Part shown: positions 45,408 to 54,305 of the stretch, piece by piece
Numbering within the stretch: position 1 is the first letter of the stretch
Layout: every line of letters begins with the position of its first letter
From: an uncultured Eubacteriales bacterium
Lineage (GTDB): Bacteria; Bacillota; Clostridia; Oscillospirales; Oscillospiraceae
Direction of reading: 5' to 3'
Assembly: GCA_900315595.1 (NCBI GenBank)
Contig: OMZQ01000008.1
Location: 1 to 64,000 of the forward strand
DNA length: 64,000 nt
The notes under the pieces: generated by a model
Database searches by the model: none
Told to the model about the DNA's origin: nothing
What the model saw: only the letters and a program-made list of their open reading frames with translations
Translations under genes and position numbers: made by a program

Positions 45408-45476
45408 AAAAGCAAGCGACTTCCTTCATTTCACAGGGTTTCAAGTTCCCTGACTCTTCGCAGCGGAAAGATACGA

Positions 45477-45575
45477 CACACGGGGACGGTCCTGTTGTGC
45501 GCCTCTCTCTTGTTTTTTCAACACAAAAAGACCGTCCCCAAGTGTTTCATTACGCAATCAGAAAACCGTCCCCTG
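45477..45575. repeat. GGGGACGGT repeat cluster
   Basis: One copy of GGGGACGGT (within ACACGGGGACGGTC at 45477-45490) faces two inverted copies (GACCGTCCCC at 45530-45539 and ACCGTCCCC at 45565-45573). This family of REP-like palindromes is scattered in clostridial genomes and is often linked with IS200-like/RAYT transposases; no transposase is in the window. Confidence 0.6.
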
Positions 45576-45582
45576 ATCAACA

Positions 45583-46269
45583 TCATTCAATATGGAAGGA
45601 ATCCCATGCATCACCCACGTCTCTGTGCCGCGTTTTCCAGATCAGCCTGTTCTTGTCGCGGTCTGCAACCGCTGCCTCCGGCAGCTCCAGCAGATAGCGC
45701 TCGGACACATTGATGATCCGGCTCTGCCCATAATCGTGTTCTCTCGGCAGGTTGCGTTCATAACGAAGATGTACATGGCCGTGGAGAAGGTATTGCGGGT
45801 GATACCGGTCCAACAGCTCCACCAGTGCGCAAAATCCCCTGTGCGCCGGATCCTCCAGATCCCCCATTCCCCTGGGCGGAGAATGGGTGATTACGATATC
45901 CACGCCGCCGCTGCGCTTCAGAGCATACCACAGGCGTCGGATGCGCCGGCGCATCTCCCGCTCGGTGTACTGAAACGGCCCCGGATTGTACTGCAGGCAG
46001 CCGCCCAGGCCCAGGATCCGGACGCCGTTATAGCTGACAAGCTGATCCTCGATGCAGTCACAGCCCTCGGGCGGCGACGAAAGATAGCTTCCATCATGAT
46101 TGCCATGGACATACAGCACCCGGGCGCGGCTCATTGTGGCCAAAAAGGTAAGATACGACGCCTTCAGATCACCGCATGAGAGGATCAGATCATATTCGGC
46201 AAGTCGTCCCGGAATATAATAATCCCACAGCGCGGGACATTCTTCATCGGAAACCGCCAGAATCTTCAC
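45583..46269 (-). CDS. Calcineurin-like metallophosphoesterase
   Basis: The 228-residue protein carries SCGDL, YVHGNHDG, VITHSPPRG and HGHVH, four of the five metal/active-site blocks of calcineurin-like phosphoesterases. The first block reads SDEE where most have SDxH, so one metal-binding His is replaced. It overlaps the ParB-like/BMP fusion gene as ATGA and so is translated with it. The substrate is unknown; the coupling suggests a nucleotide or nucleoside-related ligand. Confidence 0.88.
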   Translation of the reverse strand: MKILAVSDEECPALWDYYIPGRLAEYDLILSCGDLKASYLTFLATMSRARVLYVHGNHDGSYLSSPPEGCDCIEDQLVSYNGVRILGLGGCLQYNPGPFQYTEREMRRRIRRLWYALKRSGGVDIVITHSPPRGMGDLEDPAHRGFCALVELLDRYHPQYLLHGHVHLRYERNLPREHDYGQSRIINVSERYLLELPEAAVADRDKNRLIWKTRHRDVGDAWDSFHIE

Positions 46270-48212
46270 TGTATACCTCCGATCTCCGGCGGGATCCGCT
46301 CCCTGTGTACACCCAGCTCTCTGACCAGGGCGCGGGACATGGGGAGCACCTCCTCATATTCCGGGATGTGCCCCTCCACCGTGTCGCAAAGCCAATCCAT
46401 TTTCAGCAGCTCTACGGAGTCGAGCGTTCTGCTGCCGTCGTTGATCATCGTCCCCTCCCGGGTAACGATCCTCTGCCGGAACGGATCCAGTCTGCCCTCC
46501 CGGAGATCCCGCATCAGGATCTCTGCCAGCGACCTTACGCCGGCAGGCACCTGCTCCGTCAGTTCGACGTCGATGGTGCCGCTGTCCATGCCCCACCAGT
46601 AGTTGACGGATTCGTCCTTTTTCTCCTTCCAGCTGCCCGAAAGGATGCTCCGTGCGACGGTTTCATACAGTTCTCCCCACATCCAGCAGGGAGACGCCAA
46701 CGGGACAAGCCGGCCGGCCTGATCCGTCAGGAAAGTGCCATACCTGCCTTGATCCATATATCGCTGCCCGCTGACGGGGATATCCCGATTGGATATGACG
46801 CGTACGCCCTTCTCCCGGAGTTTCTGCACAGGATCTCCCTCCAGGCAGCTCCACTCCAGCAGGATCTTTGCCCGCGGATTTGTCATCCTTACGCCAAGGG
46901 CAAAGGCGTTGATCGACGCGGGAACGCCCAAGATGGGATACGAGCCCACATATCCGACCATGTCATTATTTGCCAGAGCCCCGGCGATCACCCCGGTGAT
47001 GAATTTTCCTTCATAGGTGCGGCAATAGTAGCTGCGAACGCTGGAAAGCCGCGTGCCCGTGGAACAGTTCAGAAACTTGATTCTGGGATACTTCACGGCG
47101 GATTTCAGCGTGGGAAGCAGAAGCAGCGGAGCCGTGGTGAAAACCAGCTCCGCGCCGTCGCTCACGGCTTTCTCCAGAAGCGCTTCCGCCTGCTCCGGCG
47201 TGTCGGCGTGGTAGTAATGCCGTACGGCGACACGATCCGACAGCGCCGCGGCGAGATGATCCGCGCCCTTCTGGTGGCCCTGCGTCCAGGTGCTGGCGTC
47301 GGGGTCCTGCTGATAAATCACGGCGATATTCAGATGCCTCGGGGCGCTGCCGATCACCTTCTCCAGCAGGCTTGTTTTTTCCGGGTCGGGTTGGGTCTTC
47401 AGGGAGAGCTTCTCCTCCGAGGCTGCCTTCACATCTCCCCACAGCGAGGAAAGAGATCTTTTCAGTTCCGCGGCGGACAAGCTGCTCAACTCGTCATACG
47501 AATGTACCTGCAGCCACAGGAGCAGCGCCTCCTCAGGCTGGACGTCTTTTTTCTGTCCGCCGACAGCGGAAAACGCAACCTTAAAGTAGTGGTATCGGGA
47601 AGAAAACTGACGCCGTTCCGCTTCCGTCCACAGCTCTCCCGGCTGTTTTCCAAGCAGAGAAAGAAGCTTTGCGTATTCTCCCGGTTTTTTCAGCTGAACA
47701 TCATAGACGCCCGCTGATTTATAAAAGCCCAGAAACTCATAGTAGGCCTTGATCCGCGGATCGTCGGATTCTGCGGGCAGGATCCGTTTGATTCTGCACG
47801 GGATCTGAGATGCGCCGAAGTATTTCAGGACGCTGAGGCGCTTGTTGCCCTCCTGCACGTAAAAGTCTCCCAGATACTCATAGCACTCTATGGCGTCCCG
47901 GATTCCGGTGTCTGACAAATGCACTTTGCACAGCGCCATCCATTTGGCTGCAAATTCGCTGTCCGCCTCCAGGAGCGGATAAAAGCCCGCGGAAAAAGTG
48001 GAGACTCTTCCGGCGGATTTTGTTCCGACCATTCGGTCGATCGAAATTTCCTGAACAGGGAGCTCCTGCACGTTGCATCCGGAGAGATTCGCAAGGAGAT
48101 CGTCGAGAACGGCGGGATAAGGATCCTTCCCGGCGGCGGCAAGCTCTTTGCACTCTTTTTGTCCCATGCGAAGCGCGCGGGTGTATTCTTCCCTGATGTT
48201 GGTCTCTGTCAT
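46266..48212 (-). CDS. ParB-like domain fused to BMP/PnrA-type ligand-binding domain, cytoplasmic
   Basis: The 648-residue protein has no signal peptide. Residues 1-280 include a ParB/sulfiredoxin-like segment (LGDFYVQEGNKRLSVLKYFG, IPCRIKRIL). Residues 300-590 match BMP-family nucleoside-binding proteins (LNIAVIYQQDPDASTWTQGH, TYEGKFITGVIAGALANNDM, VGYVGSYPILGVPASINAFA), which normally sit outside the membrane as ABC-transporter receptors. A cytoplasmic BMP domain points to intracellular sensing. GAAGGAG precedes the ATG. It is coupled to a metallophosphoesterase, and no ABC permease is nearby. Confidence 0.85.
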   Translation of the reverse strand: MTETNIREEYTRALRMGQKECKELAAAGKDPYPAVLDDLLANLSGCNVQELPVQEISIDRMVGTKSAGRVSTFSAGFYPLLEADSEFAAKWMALCKVHLSDTGIRDAIECYEYLGDFYVQEGNKRLSVLKYFGASQIPCRIKRILPAESDDPRIKAYYEFLGFYKSAGVYDVQLKKPGEYAKLLSLLGKQPGELWTEAERRQFSSRYHYFKVAFSAVGGQKKDVQPEEALLLWLQVHSYDELSSLSAAELKRSLSSLWGDVKAASEEKLSLKTQPDPEKTSLLEKVIGSAPRHLNIAVIYQQDPDASTWTQGHQKGADHLAAALSDRVAVRHYYHADTPEQAEALLEKAVSDGAELVFTTAPLLLLPTLKSAVKYPRIKFLNCSTGTRLSSVRSYYCRTYEGKFITGVIAGALANNDMVGYVGSYPILGVPASINAFALGVRMTNPRAKILLEWSCLEGDPVQKLREKGVRVISNRDIPVSGQRYMDQGRYGTFLTDQAGRLVPLASPCWMWGELYETVARSILSGSWKEKKDESVNYWWGMDSGTIDVELTEQVPAGVRSLAEILMRDLREGRLDPFRQRIVTREGTMINDGSRTLDSVELLKMDWLCDTVEGHIPEYEEVLPMSRALVRELGVHRERIPPEIGGIQ

Positions 48213-48324
48213 AACTACTCCTTCACAATTTCAAATACCTCTATTCGGCTTTTTTTTCGCCGGATGGAAGTATCATTATACACACCGGCGTGCAGAATGC
48301 AAGGAAAAGAACCGAAAAAGGCAT

Positions 48325-48718
48325 TTATATCGACTGCTGTTTCTGAGACCGGGAGGCGATCAGTTCCTCCTGCACCTCCCCGGCGCAAAGCTGCATGTCC
48401 GCACCCGGGTTGCGGTAAATGGCAAAGTCCCTGTCTCCGTTCGGTTTTTTGCTGACAAAGGCCAGCGTCGTGCGCACCGACGGATCCATGAGAAGGTTGC
48501 GCGTGTCGATCCCGACCTCTTCTACTGCCTGCTTCAGCTTTTCGCCCCACCTTGCCGATAAACGCGGTCCTGCGGCCGGGCTTACGGAGCATGGCGAGCA
48601 CATTGCAGGGCACCCCTCCGGGATTGGCCTCCAGCAGGAGGTTTCCCTGTTCGCTCAGGCCGTTTTCGGTAAAGCCGATCAACAGCTCGCCCAGGGCGAC
48701 CACGTCAGACGCTTTCAT
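48325..48718 (-). pseudogene. Broken PfkB-family fructokinase
   Basis: The start is intact: KASDVVALGELLIGFTENGL, then NPGGVPCNVLAML and FIGKVG, typical of PfkB fructokinases. Near 48545 a small deletion shifts the frame, and the sequence resumes as LKQAVEEVGIDTRNLLMDPS through AIYRNPGADMQL. It is lost after EVQEELI (about 48345). About two thirds of the kinase is missing, including the catalytic Asp. Its ATG overlaps the stop of the GH32 fragment as ATGA, so the ancestral pair was a sucrose hydrolase-fructokinase operon. Confidence 0.85.
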
Positions 48719-48960
48719 GCTTCCGCTCCCCTGCCAAAAACCAAAACGTATTTTTCCACGTCCACGGCGATACAGCCGTCCACTTCAAAGCTGATCGCGT
48801 CGATATTCAGATCCGTGTAGAGGATGGCGGTCGCCGCCTGTTCCACTTCATTGGCAAACAGCTCCAGAGAATGCCGGTCGAGGATCAGGCGCAGCTGGAT
48901 TTCTCCCTGCCGCGGCCGCACCAGAAAATCGCGGACGCTCACGATATTTGGGGTCAGCGG
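48715..48960 (-). pseudogene. C-terminal fragment of a GH32 sucrose-6-phosphate hydrolase
   Basis: About 80 codons match the C-terminal beta-sandwich of GH32 invertases: GEIQLRLILDRHSLELFANE and later GCIAVDVEKYVLVFGRG. The five-bladed catalytic domain is absent; the frame runs upstream into the tRNA-Ala terminator, so the break lies at the tRNA locus. The upstream part of the open frame crosses the tRNA and is not coding. Confidence 0.8.
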
Positions 48961-48983
48961 TCCGATCCCCAACCCCCATATGC

Positions 48984-49019
48984 AAAAATACAGCACCGCG
49001 TTTTGCGGTGCTGTATTTT

Positions 49020-49020
<1 letters not shown>
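48984..49020 (-). terminator. Terminator of tRNA-Ala
   Basis: A 16-bp perfect hairpin (AAAAATACAGCACCGC with complement, GTTTT loop) follows CCA directly on the minus strand, with built-in T-run. Confidence 0.9.
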
Positions 49021-49095
<75 letters not shown>

Positions 49096-49135
49096 AGATT
49101 CGCCGTTCGTAGGGGCGCTCCCTGCGAACGTTGGT

Positions 49136-49164
49136 ATTATAGCACGGGTGGCTTGAAAATGCAA
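49136..49164 (-). promoter_or_regulatory. tRNA-Ala promoter
   Basis: On the minus strand TTGCAT (49159-49164) and TATAAT (49136-49141) are 17 bp apart, about 40 bp before the tRNA. An AT-rich 10-bp hairpin at 49167-49192 may end the aldo/keto reductase transcript. Confidence 0.8.
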
Positions 49165-49260
49165 GCATTATTTTCGGAAAAACGAAAATAATTTGTAAAA
49201 CCGATTTTCAGGCTTGCAGATCGCGGGATTTTATGCTTGAATGGAGGCGGCGGATCCGGT

Positions 49261-50283
49261 TCAGAGCTTTGTTTCGCCCTTGAGAATGGAGCGGTAGTCG
49301 GCCAGGTTTTTCCGCAGAAGGGTCGGGATCTCCAGTCCGTAGGGGCAGCGGGTCATGCAGAGGCCGCAGTCCACGCAATCGTCGATCTTTTCCATCTCCG
49401 CCTGCCAGTGCGGAGAAAGCCAGGCAGCGGACGGGGCGCGGCGGACCATCTGCGACATTCTGGCGCATTGGTTGATGACGATGCCGACGGTGCACGGCGC
49501 GCAGTAGCCGCAGCCGCGGCAGAAGTTGCCCGCGAGCGCCTTTTGATCGGCTTCGATGACTGCAAGCAGGTCGTCGGTCATTGCAGGCGTTTTTTCGAAG
49601 AATGAAAGCCACTGCTCCAGCTCCTCGGTGCGCTGGACGCCCCAGATGGGCAGGGCCTCGAACTGCGAGACGAAGGCCATGCAGGCGTCGGCGTTGGTGA
49701 GCAGGCCGCCCGCGAGACCCTTCATGGCGATGAAGCCCATGCCTGCCGCTTCGCAGGCGCGGACCAGAGCAATATCCCGTTCGGAGGAGATATAGGAAAA
49801 CGGGAATTGCAGGGTCTCGTAGAGCCCGCTGGCAACGATTTCCTCTGCGACGCCGATCAGATGGGCCGTGATGCCGATATGACGGATCAGGCCCTGCGCC
49901 TTAGCTTCCAGCATCGCCTCATAAAGGCCGGAGCCGTCGCCGGGGCGGAAGCACTTCGGGACGCAGTGGAGCTGATAGAGGTCGATATAGTCGGTATTGA
50001 GCATGCGCAGGCTGGTGTGGAGGTCCTTCCAGTAATCTTCGGCGTTCTTAGCCTGGGTCTTCGTGGCAATGTATACCTTTTCGCGCATGCCGGCAAAGGC
50101 CGCGCCGACCTTCTCCTCGCTGTCAGAGTAGGCACGGGCGGTATCGAAAAAGCGCATGCCGCCCTCGTAGGCGCGGCGGAGCAGGCCGACCGCCGTCGGA
50201 AGATCGACGCGCTGGATCGGAAGCGCGCCGAACGCATTCTGCGGCACGGTGATGCCCGTGCGTCCAAGCGTGATTTGTTTCAT
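49261..50283 (-). CDS. Aldo/keto reductase with C-terminal 4Fe-4S ferredoxin domain
   Basis: The 340-residue protein has an AKR TIM barrel (residues 1-250; FDTARAYSDSEEKVG, YIDLYQLHCVP). A ferredoxin-like tail carries CRGCGYCAPC (about 270) and CVDCGLCMTRCPYGLEIP (about 310), giving room for two 4Fe-4S clusters. This fusion is common in anaerobes, where the reductase may take electrons from ferredoxin rather than NADPH. The substrate is unknown. GGGAGAG precedes the ATG. Confidence 0.92.
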   Translation of the reverse strand: MKQITLGRTGITVPQNAFGALPIQRVDLPTAVGLLRRAYEGGMRFFDTARAYSDSEEKVGAAFAGMREKVYIATKTQAKNAEDYWKDLHTSLRMLNTDYIDLYQLHCVPKCFRPGDGSGLYEAMLEAKAQGLIRHIGITAHLIGVAEEIVASGLYETLQFPFSYISSERDIALVRACEAAGMGFIAMKGLAGGLLTNADACMAFVSQFEALPIWGVQRTEELEQWLSFFEKTPAMTDDLLAVIEADQKALAGNFCRGCGYCAPCTVGIVINQCARMSQMVRRAPSAAWLSPHWQAEMEKIDDCVDCGLCMTRCPYGLEIPTLLRKNLADYRSILKGETKL

Positions 50284-50324
50284 TTCGTTCTCTCCCTTCT
50301 GTCCGATGATACGAATCTGATTGC

Positions 50325-50353
50325 ATTATACCGCAGGAGCCGCAAAAACACAA
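50325..50353 (-). promoter_or_regulatory. Aldo/keto reductase promoter
   Basis: TTGTGT (50348-50353) and TATAAT (50325-50330) on the minus strand are 17 bp apart, with the start codon about 42 bp downstream of the -10. Confidence 0.6.
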
Positions 50354-50452
50354 CAGAAAAAAGCATGGAACCTCTCCCCTGCCCCCTCGTCTAATCCTAC
50401 AGATCAATTAAATTGTATCAACCTTATCCAAACACGAAAGGATGGTTACGCC

Positions 50453-51721
50453 ATGATGAAAAAATGGATCTGCGTCTTTCTCGCCGTGGCCCTGCTGACC
50501 GCCGCCTTTGCAGGCTGCCGCGCAAGAACGGACAGCCCCGCCGCCCCGAACACCACGCAGGCGAAGCCGGAAGACGCGAGCGAGCCGGAGACCTCCGGCA
50601 AGACCCCGGTCATCGTTCAGCCGGACGCCGCTCCGCTCGGCTTCACCGCCTTTGACAGCAATTTGATCGCCTTCCTGCGCGAAAACGGAAAAGCGGAGGA
50701 GAACTTCTCGGTCTCTCCCCTCTCCTTCAAGGCCGCGCTGGCTCTGGCCGCAGAGGGCGCGGAGGGCGAGACGCTGAATCAGCTTCTGGCCGTGCTGGGC
50801 TTTTCCAGCGTAGCGGAGCTTGAGGCCTGGTATCAGACCGTGCTGGCAGGCGTGGACGAATTTGAAAGCGCTTTCAATTCCCCCTGGATGGAGAACGACA
50901 GTGATTCCGCCTACCGGGTCGTGAACGCCATCTGGAGAAACGAGAGCCTGCCCGGTGCGTTCCGGCCCGATTACGTGAATGCCGTTTCCCAGAACCTGCG
51001 CGCCGAGGCCGATTCCGCGCCGGCTGCAGAGCTGACGCAGGCCGTCAACGACTGGGTCAACGAGCAGACGAACGGCTTGATCCCCAAGCTCCTGAACAAC
51101 GCCGCCGATTCCAACGCAATCCTCGTCAACGCGCTCTATCTGAAATCCGGGTGGCTGGAGCCCTTCCAAACGAAGGGAGCCGGCGACTTCACCGCGGTGG
51201 ACGGCACGGTGGTACAAAAGGAATACATGGAGCATACGGATTCCTATCTCTATTTTGAGGACGAGGGCTGCCAGCTCGTCTCAGTCCCGCTCGTCGGCGG
51301 GGTCTCGATGATCTTCGTGCTCGGCGACGCAGACAACCTCCCCCAGAAGCTCAGCCAGGCGTACTACACGAAGGTCCACGTTACGGTACCGACCTTTGAC
51401 CTGGAGACCAGCTTCGAAAACGGCGAGCTTGTCAGCTTCCTGCGCGCCCTGGGCTGCGACAGGATGTTCGGCAGCAAGGCGGAATTCGGCAAAATGTTCA
51501 CCGACGCTCTCTGTGTGGACGACATCATCCAGAAGACCAAGGTCCATATCTATGAGGAGGGTCTGGAGGCCGCTGCGGCCACCGGCATGGTAATGAAAAA
51601 CACCAGCATGCCCAATCCGGAGGAGCCGAAGGAGTTCTGCGCGGATCACGGCTTCAGCTTCTGCATCGTGCAGGGCAGCGAAAACCCGGAGCTGCTGTTC
51701 TGGGGACAAATCGTGAAGTAA
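50453..51721 (+). CDS. Serpin (serine protease inhibitor) lipoprotein
   Basis: The 422-residue protein has a lipoprotein signal peptide with lipobox FAGC (Cys at about 22), a Pro/Glu-rich linker and a full serpin fold (NFSVSPLSFKAALALAAEGA, then VNDWVNEQTNGLIPKLLN and ILVNALYLKSGW). The reactive-loop hinge YEEGLEAAAATG (about 367-378) is of the inhibitory type with four small residues. By standard numbering the scissile bond falls near KNT-S (about residues 382-385). The fold ends in the usual F-W-G-x-I/V pattern (LLFWGQIVK). Gut Clostridia serpins are known to inhibit host or bacterial proteases. It is its own transcription unit with AAAGGA upstream. Confidence 0.93.
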   Translation: MMKKWICVFLAVALLTAAFAGCRARTDSPAAPNTTQAKPEDASEPETSGKTPVIVQPDAAPLGFTAFDSNLIAFLRENGKAEENFSVSPLSFKAALALAAEGAEGETLNQLLAVLGFSSVAELEAWYQTVLAGVDEFESAFNSPWMENDSDSAYRVVNAIWRNESLPGAFRPDYVNAVSQNLRAEADSAPAAELTQAVNDWVNEQTNGLIPKLLNNAADSNAILVNALYLKSGWLEPFQTKGAGDFTAVDGTVVQKEYMEHTDSYLYFEDEGCQLVSVPLVGGVSMIFVLGDADNLPQKLSQAYYTKVHVTVPTFDLETSFENGELVSFLRALGCDRMFGSKAEFGKMFTDALCVDDIIQKTKVHIYEEGLEAAAATGMVMKNTSMPNPEEPKEFCADHGFSFCIVQGSENPELLFWGQIVK

Positions 51722-51737
51722 CCGGAAACCCCACGTG

Positions 51738-51774
51738 AAATCGGGGCCGGCTCCATGCGAGCCGGCCCCGATTT
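51738..51774. terminator. Bidirectional terminator
   Basis: A 15-bp perfect stem (AAATCGGGGCCGGCT with complement, 7-nt loop) lies between the converging serpin and NfnB genes. Confidence 0.92.
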
Positions 51775-51784
51775 GATTCGGTCG

Positions 51785-53194
51785 TTATTTCTTGGACAGG
51801 TATTCGTCAATGCCCTTGGCGGCGAGCTTGCCCGCGCCCATGGCGGAGATGACGGTAGCAGCGCCGGTGACGGCGTCGCCGCCGGCGTAAATGCCCTCGC
51901 GGGAGGTCAGGCCGTCTTCGTTGACGATGATGCCGCCGTGGTTGTTGACCTCAAGGCCCTTGGTGGTGGACTTGATCAGCGGGTTGGGGCTGGTGCCGAT
52001 GGCGATGACCACGGTATCCACGTCCAGGACGAACTCGGAACCGAGGATCGGAACGGGACGGCGGCGGCCCTTGGCGTCGGGCTCGCCCAGCTCCATCTTG
52101 ATGCAGCGCAGGCCGGTGACAAAGCCGTTCCTGGGGTCACGGCGGTCGTCGGGATTCTCATAGCCCAGGACCTCGACCGGGTTCTGGAGCAGGCGGAAGT
52201 CGATGCCCTCCTCAATGGCGTGCTCGACCTCTTCCTTACGGGCGGGCAGCTCCTCCATGGAGCGGCGGTAGACGATGTAGACGTGCTCGGCGCCCAGACG
52301 CAGGGCGGTTCTCGCGGCGTCCATCGCCACGTTGCCGCCGCCGACGACGGCGACCTTGCCGCCCTTCATGATCGGGGTGACGGGATCGTTGTTGTAGGCC
52401 TTCATCAGGTTGGAGCGGGTCAGGAACTCATTGGCGGAGTAGACGCCCTTGTAGCCCTCGCCGGGGATGTTCATGAAGTTGGGCAGACCGGCGCCGGAGC
52501 CGACGAACACGGCCTCATAGCCGTCCTCAAAGAGCTCGTCGATGGTCAGGGTCTTGCCGATGACAACGTTGGTCTCGACGTCCACGCCGAGCTGCTTGAG
52601 GCCCTCGACCTCCTTGGCAACGATATCCTTGGGCAGACGGAACTCGGGAATGCCGTAGACCAGAACGCCGCCGGAGGTGTGCAGGGCTTCAAAGATGGAG
52701 ACCTGATAGCCCTTCTTGGCCAGATCGCCCGCGCAGGTCAGGCCGGAGGGACCGGCACCGACGACGGCGACCTTGTGACCGTTGGAAGCGGGCTTGACGG
52801 CGGGATGGTGGACGTTGGCGTTGTGCCAGTCGGCCACAAAGCGCTCCAGGCGGCCGATGGCAACGGGCTCAAACTTCAGGCCGAGGTTGCACTTGCTCTC
52901 GCACTGGGTCTCCTGCGGGCAGACGCGGCCGCAGACGGCGGGCAGAGAGGAGGACTTGGTGATAATCTGATAAGCGCCCTCGAAGTCGCCTTCGCGCACC
53001 TTGGCGATGAAATCGGGAATGGCGATGTTGACGGGGCAGCCGCTCACGCAGGGACGGTCCTTGCAGTTGAGGCAGCGGTGGGCTTCCTCCAGAGCGATTT
53101 CAGGCGTGTAGCCCAGCGCGACTTCCTGGAAATTGTGGGCGCGGACCTGGGCCTCCTGGGAGGGCATCTCGTGCTTCTTATGATGGATGGACAT
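51785..53194 (-). CDS. nfnB: NfnB: large subunit of electron-bifurcating NADH-dependent ferredoxin:NADP+ oxidoreductase
   Basis: The 469-residue flavoprotein is related to the small subunit of glutamate synthase. An N-terminal Cys cluster (CLNCKDRPCVSGCPVNI, then GRVCPQETQCESKC) binds two 4Fe-4S clusters. Two Rossmann domains follow (VAVVGAGPSGLTCAGDLAKK for FAD; VAVVGGGNVAMDAARTALRL for NADPH), ending with GIYAGGDAVTGAATV. Paired with the adjacent NfnA gene, with which it shares one base (TAATG), it forms the transhydrogenase used by fermenting anaerobes. Without NfnA the same sequence would be called gltD-like. Confidence 0.9.
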   Translation of the reverse strand: MSIHHKKHEMPSQEAQVRAHNFQEVALGYTPEIALEEAHRCLNCKDRPCVSGCPVNIAIPDFIAKVREGDFEGAYQIITKSSSLPAVCGRVCPQETQCESKCNLGLKFEPVAIGRLERFVADWHNANVHHPAVKPASNGHKVAVVGAGPSGLTCAGDLAKKGYQVSIFEALHTSGGVLVYGIPEFRLPKDIVAKEVEGLKQLGVDVETNVVIGKTLTIDELFEDGYEAVFVGSGAGLPNFMNIPGEGYKGVYSANEFLTRSNLMKAYNNDPVTPIMKGGKVAVVGGGNVAMDAARTALRLGAEHVYIVYRRSMEELPARKEEVEHAIEEGIDFRLLQNPVEVLGYENPDDRRDPRNGFVTGLRCIKMELGEPDAKGRRRPVPILGSEFVLDVDTVVIAIGTSPNPLIKSTTKGLEVNNHGGIIVNEDGLTSREGIYAGGDAVTGAATVISAMGAGKLAAKGIDEYLSKK

Positions 53195-54048
53195 TATTCT
53201 TTCGCTCCTTTCAGAAGGTTGCAGGTTTCCTCGTAGGCATGGCGTTCGAAGTCAAAGTACATCCGTCCTCTGGACATCGCCTCGTCGAAGTCGATCTCGT
53301 AGCCGTTGAAGTCGGGACCGTCCACGCAGGCGAACTTGGTGACGCGCTTGCCGTCCTGGATCAGGGTCAGGCGGCAGCCGCCGCACATGCCGGTGCCGTC
53401 GATCATGATGGGGTTCATGGAGACGGTGACGGGGACGTTGAAGGGCTTGGCCGTGAGAACGACGAATTTCATCATGATCAGCGGGCCGATGGTGATGATC
53501 ATATCAAAGGTCTCGCCGGCGTCCAGCATTTCCTTCAGCGGAACGGTGACGTTGCCGTGGCGGCCGTAGGAGCCGTCGTCGGTCATGACCGCAAGACGGT
53601 CGGAGCAGGCCCGGAACTCGTCCTCAAGGATCAGCAGGTCCTTGCTGCGGAAGCCGATGATGGAGGTAACGTCCGCGCCGAGGCGGTGGAACTCCTGGGC
53701 CACGGGCATGGCGATGGCGCAACCGACGCCGCCGCCCACGATGCAGACCTTCTTGATGCCCTCGGTGTGGGTGGGAACGCCGAGCGGGCCGACAAAGTCC
53801 TGAATATATTCGCCCTCGTTCTTGGAATTCAGCAGGGCGGTCGTCGCGCCGACAATCTGGAAAATGATCTTCACGCTGCCCTCTTCCGGGTTGGTTCCGG
53901 CAACCGTCAGCGGAATGCGTTCACCTTCTTCGTTGACGCGGAGAATGATGAATTGGCCGGGTTTCGCTTTTTTTGCGACCAGCGGCGCAAGGATCTCCAT
54001 CTGCGTCACGGTCGGATTCAACTCTCTTTTGTGCAGAATTTGATACAT
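53194..54048 (-). CDS. nfnA: NfnA: small subunit of electron-bifurcating transhydrogenase
   Basis: The 284-residue FAD/NAD-binding protein resembles dihydroorotate dehydrogenase electron-transfer subunits. It has an FAD region (PGQFIILRVNEEGERIPLT), an NAD region (VCIVGGGVGCAIAMPVAQEF) and a 2Fe-2S site (GMCGGCRLTL...FACVDGP). It passes electrons from NADH through FAD into NfnB. ATG 54048 has GAGAGG upstream. A possible promoter with TTGACT and GATAAT lies in 54130-54160 but its spacing is not ideal. Confidence 0.9.
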   Translation of the reverse strand: MYQILHKRELNPTVTQMEILAPLVAKKAKPGQFIILRVNEEGERIPLTVAGTNPEEGSVKIIFQIVGATTALLNSKNEGEYIQDFVGPLGVPTHTEGIKKVCIVGGGVGCAIAMPVAQEFHRLGADVTSIIGFRSKDLLILEDEFRACSDRLAVMTDDGSYGRHGNVTVPLKEMLDAGETFDMIITIGPLIMMKFVVLTAKPFNVPVTVSMNPIMIDGTGMCGGCRLTLIQDGKRVTKFACVDGPDFNGYEIDFDEAMSRGRMYFDFERHAYEETCNLLKGAKE

Positions 54049-54226
54049 AGTATTCGACCTCTCCATAATCGTTTCTGTGCCGTTGGCACAATGCTCTGCC
54101 GCCCAATGGGCCGCAAGAGTTTCCTTATACACATTATCCCAAAACGACGGAAAAGTCAACCTTCATTTTTGGAATTGCCGTTGATTTTTCACAAAATGGC
54201 CGTAAAATGCGGATTAAAGTTTTATC

Positions 54227-54255
54227 TTGACAAAACTGCACTTAATGTGTATATT
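54227..54255 (+). promoter_or_regulatory. Promoter of the HPr-like gene
   Basis: TTGACA (54227-54232) and TATATT (54250-54255) are 17 bp apart. The leader has a perfect 7-bp hairpin (GATGCCC GAA GGGCATC, 54271-54287). Confidence 0.8.
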
Positions 54256-54305
54256 GTTCCTGATAAATTTGATGCCCGAAGGGCATCATTAAAGGGGTGA
54301 AGCTC

